Source: Zhongshania sp. R06B22 (GTDB lineage: Bacteria; Pseudomonadota; Gammaproteobacteria; Pseudomonadales; Spongiibacteraceae). Taken from it: a stretch of 64,000 nt of DNA. The position numbers and the translations under genes are program-made. Every line of letters starts with the position of its first letter. The first letter of the stretch is position 1. Of the stretch, positions 59,634 through 64,000 are shown in pieces. Where the stretch lies: positions 2,046,001 through 2,110,000 of the forward strand of contig NZ_JBFRYB010000001.1 in NCBI RefSeq assembly GCF_040892595.1. The letters are read 5' to 3'. The notes below the pieces were generated by a model. That model did not search any database, was not told the DNA's origin, and worked only from the letters and a program-made list of their open reading frames with translations.

Positions 59634-59662
59634 AGTATACTTAAAATCCCTACGGAGGTTAA
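59634..59662 (-). promoter_or_regulatory. Candidate acnB promoter
   Basis: Read on the minus strand, TTAACC (59662-59657) and TATACT (59639-59634) are 17 bases apart, a fair sigma-70 promoter about 100 bases before the acnB start. Confidence 0.45.
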
Positions 59663-59743
59663 GTGAATTACGACACTTGCCAGCACTTGTGGCGGTAGCT
59701 TACTCTTGAGTCCCCGAGTTTGATCTGTATTTTGGAGTATCTT

Positions 59744-60211
59744 TTGGCTGCTATGAACCCCCGAGTTGTCACCCCATGCACTGGCGTGTGTTCTACCGCG
59801 CTGGGCGATGATGTGTGTCGGGGGTGTAAACGCTACAGTCACGAGGTCATTGACTGGAATAGTTACACTGACCAACAAAAGCAGATTATTGACGAGCGCC
59901 TAGACGGTTTTCTGATTCAGGTGATGTCGAATAAATTACGGGTCAGCGATGCTGACGTTCTGCAGTGGCAATGCCAAATCCAAAGAGTGCGTTACCCCGT
60001 TCATAAAAGCCCTTATATTTGGCTGTTTCAGCTGCTTAGGGCCGGTGCTGGGCAGATTGGTGATACAAGTCAGTTTGGATTTGTGGTTGACGGGCAGTTT
60101 CGTGATCTGCCCTTGTTACAGCTCAGGGATATCATCGATAAAGAGTTCTATTTGCTCTCCGAGGCGCATTACCAACGTTATATCGGTATGTATCTACGCA
60201 GCGAAGCTTGA
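59744..60211 (+). CDS. DUF1289 protein with C-terminal extension
   Basis: The N-terminus holds the Cys-rich DUF1289 motif (PCTGVCSTALGDDVCRGCKR; four Cys, possibly metal-binding), followed by WNSYTDQQKQIIDERLDGF. The remaining 90 residues, with YIWLFQLLRAGAGQIGDTSQ, have no motif I recognise; most DUF1289 proteins end after about 70 residues. TTG 59744 sits six bases after TTGGAG; ATG 59753 is the alternative. Function unknown. Confidence 0.72.
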   Translation: MAAMNPRVVTPCTGVCSTALGDDVCRGCKRYSHEVIDWNSYTDQQKQIIDERLDGFLIQVMSNKLRVSDADVLQWQCQIQRVRYPVHKSPYIWLFQLLRAGAGQIGDTSQFGFVVDGQFRDLPLLQLRDIIDKEFYLLSEAHYQRYIGMYLRSEA

Positions 60212-60277
60212 ATTTTACCCACTGCGCCACGGCAATCTGTTTTATGACGAGAAGCGGCTCAGATACTGGGCTGAATT

Positions 60278-60286
60278 TGTTATACT
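60278..60286 (+). promoter_or_regulatory. Extended -10 promoter before miaE
   Basis: TGTTATACT is a TG-N extended -10 with TATACT at 60281-60286, 34 bases before the miaE start. Confidence 0.45.
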
Positions 60287-60319
60287 GCCCCTCGTTTTTC
60301 ATCAGCCGGATGACTGTCC

Positions 60320-60928
60320 ATGTCAGTAGATATTAGTGATATTTTAGCCTTTTTGCCCTGTGAGACTCCGCAGGCGTGGGTCGATGCTGCGCTTGCTCAC
60401 CCAGAGGAAATGCTGATTGACCATGCTAATTGTGAAAAAAAAGCGGCGGGTACGGCCCTGAACTTAATGTTCCGTTACGTGGATAAGCCTGATTTACTCA
60501 GCCGGATGTCTAAGTTAGCGCGAGAAGAATTACGTCATTTCGAACAGGTAATGGCGATTATGAAAAAGCGTGGCATTGAGTATCGGATTTTGTCGTCAGC
60601 GCGTTATGCCAACGGTCTGCGAGGGGAGGCTAGGACGAGTGAGCCACATAAGCTTATCGATATTCTTATTATTGGCGCCTTAATTGAAGCGCGCTCTTGT
60701 GAGCGATTTGCCCGTATTGCGCCATTGCTAGACAGCGAATTAGGCGCCTTCTACACCTCGTTATTAAAATCTGAGTCTCGGCACTTTAAAGATTATTTGA
60801 GTTTGGCTGAGCGCTACGCTAATGAAGATATTGCGCCTCGCATTGAGCTTTTTAAGCAGAAAGAACAGCTTTTAATCGAAACCGAAGATGATGTCTTTCG
60901 CTTTCATAGTGGGCCTTTAGCGGCATAA
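60320..60928 (+). CDS. miaE: tRNA-(ms2io6A)-hydroxylase MiaE
   Basis: This 202-residue ferritin-like di-iron protein has its Glu/His ligands in HANCEKKAAGTAL, REELRHFEQVMAI, LIEARSCERFARI and KSESRHFKDYLSLAERY. This pattern fits MiaE, which hydroxylates the isopentenyl group of modified A37 in tRNA. Length is normal. Its own promoter seems to lie in the 108-base gap upstream. Confidence 0.9.
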   Translation: MSVDISDILAFLPCETPQAWVDAALAHPEEMLIDHANCEKKAAGTALNLMFRYVDKPDLLSRMSKLAREELRHFEQVMAIMKKRGIEYRILSSARYANGLRGEARTSEPHKLIDILIIGALIEARSCERFARIAPLLDSELGAFYTSLLKSESRHFKDYLSLAERYANEDIAPRIELFKQKEQLLIETEDDVFRFHSGPLAA

Positions 60929-60967
60929 ATCCGCGGGTTTTAATGAGTAGGGGCTGGATCTTTATTA

Positions 60968-61537
60968 TTAAACAAAAGATCCGGTATCCACTAATTGGCG
61001 AGAAACTTCGCTAATGCTGCGGCCCTGACGAACGGCATTTTTACTTAGTAAATCGCTAGCCTGTTCATCAGTTAAACCGTAGGTCTCGATGATGAATTTT
61101 TTGGCGCTATTTAGAATCTGGCGCGCATCGACTTCCGGTTTAAGGGCGAGCACTTCTGCGCTTAAATGATCAATGCTATAAAAGTAACTTAAGGTAATGT
61201 CGATTAGCGATTGCAGTAAGCTATGCGGGATATCATCTATCGCGTAAATACTGATGCCCGCTTCTGCTGCAAGTCGATTAATACTTTCTGAACGCCGATT
61301 CCCTAGCTCTATAACCGTGCATGGACTTCCTTTATTCAGTTGCGCCAAATGTTCGAGGGTGTCGCGGTTGGGGGAGTTGGTGTCTACTAAAATGATTTCT
61401 GGATGCTCCTCGCCAACGAGTTGGTAGATGTCCGTGGGGTGATTGTTGAGATTAATGAGTTCGATGCCCGCTCCAGCCAGAATTGGCTCAAGTTTTTTGG
61501 CGCGGCTATCGTCGATATCTATCAGCAATACTTTCAT
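60968..61537 (-). CDS. nasT: ANTAR-domain response regulator NasT
   Basis: This 189-residue protein has an N-terminal receiver-like domain (VLLIDIDDSRAKKLEPIL; IILVDTNSP with the possible phospho-Asp) and a C-terminal ANTAR RNA-binding domain (about 125-180: ARQILNSAKKFIIETYGLTD, EQASDLLSKNAVRQGRSISE). NasT binds leader RNA and prevents termination of nitrate assimilation transcripts. It starts five bases after nasS, so the two are coupled. Confidence 0.9.
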   Translation of the reverse strand: MKVLLIDIDDSRAKKLEPILAGAGIELINLNNHPTDIYQLVGEEHPEIILVDTNSPNRDTLEHLAQLNKGSPCTVIELGNRRSESINRLAAEAGISIYAIDDIPHSLLQSLIDITLSYFYSIDHLSAEVLALKPEVDARQILNSAKKFIIETYGLTDEQASDLLSKNAVRQGRSISEVSRQLVDTGSFV

Positions 61538-61542
61538 TTGAA

Positions 61543-62844
61543 CTACTTGGCCTCTTTTTGACTATTAATAAGTCGCAACGCTGGAATATCTGCTTTGGAT
61601 AGGCTTTGCTGCTCTAGGTATTTAATGATGCCGCCCACACTGATCACCTTGCCATCTAAAAATTGATTCGGACCGATGTGTTGCGATTTCGTTAGCATAT
61701 TTTTTTCGTGTAAATTGCCTTCTGTTTTCCTGTCTATGCTCGGACTTTCAAGCCCGATAGCGTCAGCGGCGATACGAAATAAAGAGGGCTTATACACAGC
61801 CGCTACGGTTTCTTCGATATTAATCGGCGTTGTGAGCTGTCCCCAGCGATACATTTGTGAAATAAACCACTCGGCGTGGTTTAGCCATGGGAAGTTGGCG
61901 GAGTAGCGGTGAAATACGTGAAAGTCTTCAACTTTTTCTGGTGGCTGTCCAAAGTGCTTAAGTGACAAGCCCATAAGGGATAGCGCAACGGTTTCTTCCG
62001 GCAGCGCTATATAGGCCGCTTGACTAATCATTTTGGCGGCGGCCTTACGATTTTCTTTTTTGTCCAGCCAGATACAGGCGTTGATTAATGCCCTTAAAAT
62101 GGCCTGGTGTGTTGCGGGGTTTTCATTTGCCCAAGTTTCGCTGACGGCGAACACTTTCTCTGGACTGTTATTCCAGAGTTGGTACTTGGTGGCGACCACA
62201 TGCCCTAGTTTTTGTTGCACGGCTAAGGTGTTCCAGGGTTCGCCCACACAAAAGCCATGAATATCGCCGTCGGTCATGGCGCTGACCATTTTCGGTGGTG
62301 GGATGACAACGATTTCGACGTCGCGGTCTGGATCAATACCTGCACTGGCTAGCCAGTACCTCAGTTCATAGCTCTGGGTTGAGCAGGGGTAAACAACACC
62401 AAAGCGCAGCCTTGGTCGCTTGCTGCGTTTGTGTTCTTCGATAACGCATTGAAGCGCCTGCGCTGCAATAAGCGGACTAAACTCGCTGCGGGGGTCTACC
62501 GCAAACAGGTGGTCATAGAGATCGTTATTAACGGTAATTGCATTGCCGTTAAGATCTAGCACCATCGCGCTGATCATATCGATTTTAGGACCGCCGACGC
62601 CGAGTCGAGATGCGACTGGAATCGAGGCGAGCATTTGTGCGCCATCAAGAATACCTAGTCCAACCTTATCTCGTATGCCGGCCCAAGAGGCCTCTCTCGA
62701 TAGCGTGACATTCAAGCCTTCATTAAGGAAATAGCCTTTTTCGTGGGCTACCACTAAGGGCGCGCAATCGGTAAGGGGGATAAAGCCTAGGGCTATATCG
62801 GTTTTCTCTAGTTTTAAACGGTTTTTATTATTGGTAACGGCCAT
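61543..62844 (-). CDS. nasS: Nitrate sensor NasS (periplasmic-binding-like, cytoplasmic)
   Basis: This 433-residue protein of the nitrate-binding family (NrtA/CmpA) has no signal peptide: it begins with a basic and polar stretch and goes straight into IALGFIPLTDCAPLVVAHEKG. Other family segments are FCVGEPWNTLAVQQKLGHVVATK and HFGQPPEKVEDFHVFHRY. In known systems NasS holds NasT inactive until nitrate binds. AGGAG stands before its ATG. Confidence 0.9.
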   Translation of the reverse strand: MAVTNNKNRLKLEKTDIALGFIPLTDCAPLVVAHEKGYFLNEGLNVTLSREASWAGIRDKVGLGILDGAQMLASIPVASRLGVGGPKIDMISAMVLDLNGNAITVNNDLYDHLFAVDPRSEFSPLIAAQALQCVIEEHKRSKRPRLRFGVVYPCSTQSYELRYWLASAGIDPDRDVEIVVIPPPKMVSAMTDGDIHGFCVGEPWNTLAVQQKLGHVVATKYQLWNNSPEKVFAVSETWANENPATHQAILRALINACIWLDKKENRKAAAKMISQAAYIALPEETVALSLMGLSLKHFGQPPEKVEDFHVFHRYSANFPWLNHAEWFISQMYRWGQLTTPINIEETVAAVYKPSLFRIAADAIGLESPSIDRKTEGNLHEKNMLTKSQHIGPNQFLDGKVISVGGIIKYLEQQSLSKADIPALRLINSQKEAK

Positions 62845-62985
62845 CTTAAGCTCCTGTGGCTTTCAGTAGTCTATTTTGTGACCCCACTCGTCTCTTCGCG
62901 CCGGGGGCTGCGCTTACTGCGGAGATCTTTACGTATTTTTGTTGGACTGTGGCTACGCGGTAATGGTCGTTATAGAGGTGGCCAG

Positions 62986-63013
62986 AAAAAGCCAAAGTTG
63001 TGACCGCTTTGGC
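62986..63013 (-). terminator. Terminator-like hairpin in the nasS leader
   Basis: On the minus strand GCCAAAG (63013-63007) and CTTTGGC (62997-62991) pair perfectly around nine bases, followed by five T (62990-62986). It lies about 140 bases before the nasS start. It could end lpxH transcription or act as an attenuator for nasST. Confidence 0.6.
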
Positions 63014-63082
63014 GTGGTGAGCGATAAAGTTCGTCGTACAATTTGATTCAGCTTTAATGTTCATAAGTGCATTTTGTTAATT

Positions 63083-63142
63083 GAGGCGTGTTAAAGCCTC
63101 TACCACCTCAATGGGTTCGTCCATGAGCAACAGCTTTTGCTC
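63083..63142 (-). promoter_or_regulatory. Two stem-loops upstream of the nasS leader terminator
   Basis: On the minus strand GAGCAA/TTGCTC (63142-63125) closes a six-base loop AAGCTG, and GAGGC/GCCTC (63100-63083) closes an eight-base loop. ANTAR proteins bind pairs of hexaloop hairpins with A at position 1 and G at 4; here the first loop has A1 but not G4. A small open frame (ATG 63124 to stop 63077) also spans this part. Confidence 0.4.
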
Positions 63143-63269
63143 CTTTGCCAAAATTGGCTTCTCTGCTACATCTTCTGTGTGTTTCTACTGGCGTTTACGG
63201 CGAGTGTCTATGCTATTTTAGGTTTAAATTGTACTCCAGCTTCTTGGGTATTTAGGCCCTACATTTTCG

Positions 63270-63297
63270 TTTATAAGCACCTCATTTGATCGGCCAA
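63270..63297 (-). promoter_or_regulatory. Candidate promoter upstream of nasST
   Basis: On the minus strand TTGGCC (63297-63292) and TATAAA (63275-63270) are 16 bases apart. Transcripts from here would pass the two stem-loops and the terminator-like hairpin before nasS. Confidence 0.35.
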
Positions 63298-63397
63298 GTC
63301 GATCTTTTTCTTGACCCCTAATCGCCGTGTTAAGTAATGGTTTCCGTTTACCGAAGCATAATATAGGCCAAGTTTTGTGGATCTATTAGCGCGGCGA

Positions 63398-63735
63398 TTA
63401 CGGTGCCTTTGTTTGCCGTATAAAGGCTTGCGGCAATATGCGGTGAGTGTCGTTTCTATTAGCTAAGTTATTGATAAGCAATATAAACTTATCGGGGCCG
63501 ATAATAGACTTAACATCGAGTAGAGCCTTGAAAAGTTGGGGGTTCTGCGGGTATTTCGACGTGCTAAGCTCTAATAGCGGCTAGGTATGCCGCGAGCCCT
63601 TATTTTTCAGCGTAATAAGCAGGGTTTAGCGAGGGTTAAAATATGGCCGCTGCACTGCATTGCTACAGATTCCAGATTCAGCGCCTCATGTCGTTTCTCT
63701 AGGCTCGCATTAATCTGGTGCGTTGGCGCTGTCAA
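63398..63735 (-). pseudogene. Decayed small gene between lpxH and nasST
   Basis: Two adjoining open stretches on the minus strand read as protein-like sequence in different frames. The first (63735-63607, possibly from TTG 63735) contains INASLEKRHEALNLESVAMQ and ends at TGA 63609-63607. The second (63580-63398) contains FKALLDVKSIIGPDKFILLI and ends at TAA. A frameshift near 63610 and a TAG at 63583-63581 would join them into one protein of about 110 residues. I do not recognise the family. Chance open frames remain possible, so this is moderate at best. Confidence 0.45.
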
Positions 63736-63758
63736 TCGGGTGCTTAACGGGGCGATTC

Positions 63759-64000
63759 TTAAAGCGGGCTAGATTTCAATGATAGATCATTGTTCTCATC
63801 GCTTAGATACCAAACTGCATGGTCCCAGTCCCCAAGCACAATACGTTCTGCCGATTGGTCGTTAATGGTGAGCTGGTGCCGGTACGGCCTGTGAGTGTGA
63901 CCATGGATGAGCCGAGTGCAGGCGTGTTCTTTCAGCGCGGCGATAACGGCAGTAGTATTAACGTCCATAATGTCTTCGGCTTTATTGCTGTTTGCCTCGC
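63759..64000 (-). CDS. lpxH: UDP-2,3-diacylglucosamine diphosphatase LpxH, C-terminal part
   Basis: The frame is open to the window edge and gives the last 80 residues of LpxH: ANSNKAEDIMDVN, then TRLIHGHTHRPYRHQL with the conserved GHTHRP metal motif, and RIVLGDWDHAVW. LpxH cleaves UDP-diacylglucosamine to lipid X in lipid A synthesis. A downstream Met could be mistaken for the start; the upstream residues clearly belong to the same protein. Confidence 0.92.
   Translation of the reverse strand, partial: EANSNKAEDIMDVNTTAVIAALKEHACTRLIHGHTHRPYRHQLTINDQSAERIVLGDWDHAVWYLSDENNDLSLKSSPL

Noticed and set aside
62846..63064. A 72-codon frame directly before nasS
   Set aside because: It spans the terminator-like hairpin, has no ribosome site and no recognisable domain; more likely leader RNA.
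63587..63772. A 61-codon plus-strand frame near the window end
   Set aside because: It overlaps the lpxH end and the decayed gene on the other strand and has no support.

Overview
The window is chromosomal DNA of a gammaproteobacterium. The gene order follows pseudomonad-type blocks throughout: fleN/che next to ccm; smc-zipA-ligA; leuCDB-asd-usg-fimV-truA-trpF-accD-folC-SPOR-cvpA-purF-metZ; acnB with nasST and lpxH. The GC content looks moderate and there are two large TonB receptors and few mobile elements. This fits a marine relative of the Cellvibrionales/Spongiibacteraceae, but the family-level placement is inference. I see no rRNA, tRNA, insertion sequence, prophage or CRISPR array.

Layout. 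1-2649: what is left of a flagellar/chemotaxis block: a FleN ATPase, a CheY with an altered acidic pocket, and a CheA cut off inside its dimerisation domain. 2790-9929: the full cytochrome c maturation operon ccmABCDEFGHI. 10086-17356: smc, zipA, ligA and an SLT-domain lipoprotein. 17357-18379: glyoxalase I and a flavodoxin-like protein. 18610-23754: two tandem, clearly paralogous TonB-dependent receptors, each followed by a strong intrinsic terminator. 23836-25414: an XdhC-type protein and a MocA/MobA-like nucleotidyltransferase. 25411-42858: a LysR regulator divergent from leuCDB, then asd, usg, fimV, truA, trpFBA, accD, folC, a SPOR protein and cvpA. 42891-49540: purF, metZ, then a MoxR/DUF58/transglutaminase unit followed by a short MscS-type channel. 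50135-55036: a TetR repressor divergent from an RND efflux pair, with a perfect palindrome at the shared promoter. 55268-56802: a YibL-family protein and an orphan CheR-like protein. 56908-59535: acnB (minus). 59744-60928: a DUF1289 protein and MiaE. 60968-64000 (minus): nasT, nasS, a structured leader, a decayed gene and the C-terminal part of lpxH.

How the genes work together. The ccm genes make the whole system for attaching heme to c-type cytochromes. leuCDB makes leucine, trpFBA completes tryptophan synthesis, and asd, metZ, accD, folC and purF are central biosynthetic genes. smc, zipA, ligA and the SPOR protein serve chromosome and division functions. NasS/NasT are the nitrate sensor and antiterminator, but no nitrate or nitrite reductase genes lie in the window.

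Most worth a second look: the decayed or repurposed chemotaxis block (VES in place of the CheY VDD motif; a CheA ending in P3 with no kinase domain), the hairpin-hairpin-terminator leader in front of nasST, the frameshifted gene relic between lpxH and nasST, the nested inverted repeats in front of the first TonB receptor, and the perfect TetR-type operator. I did not find a complete system that I would call new.
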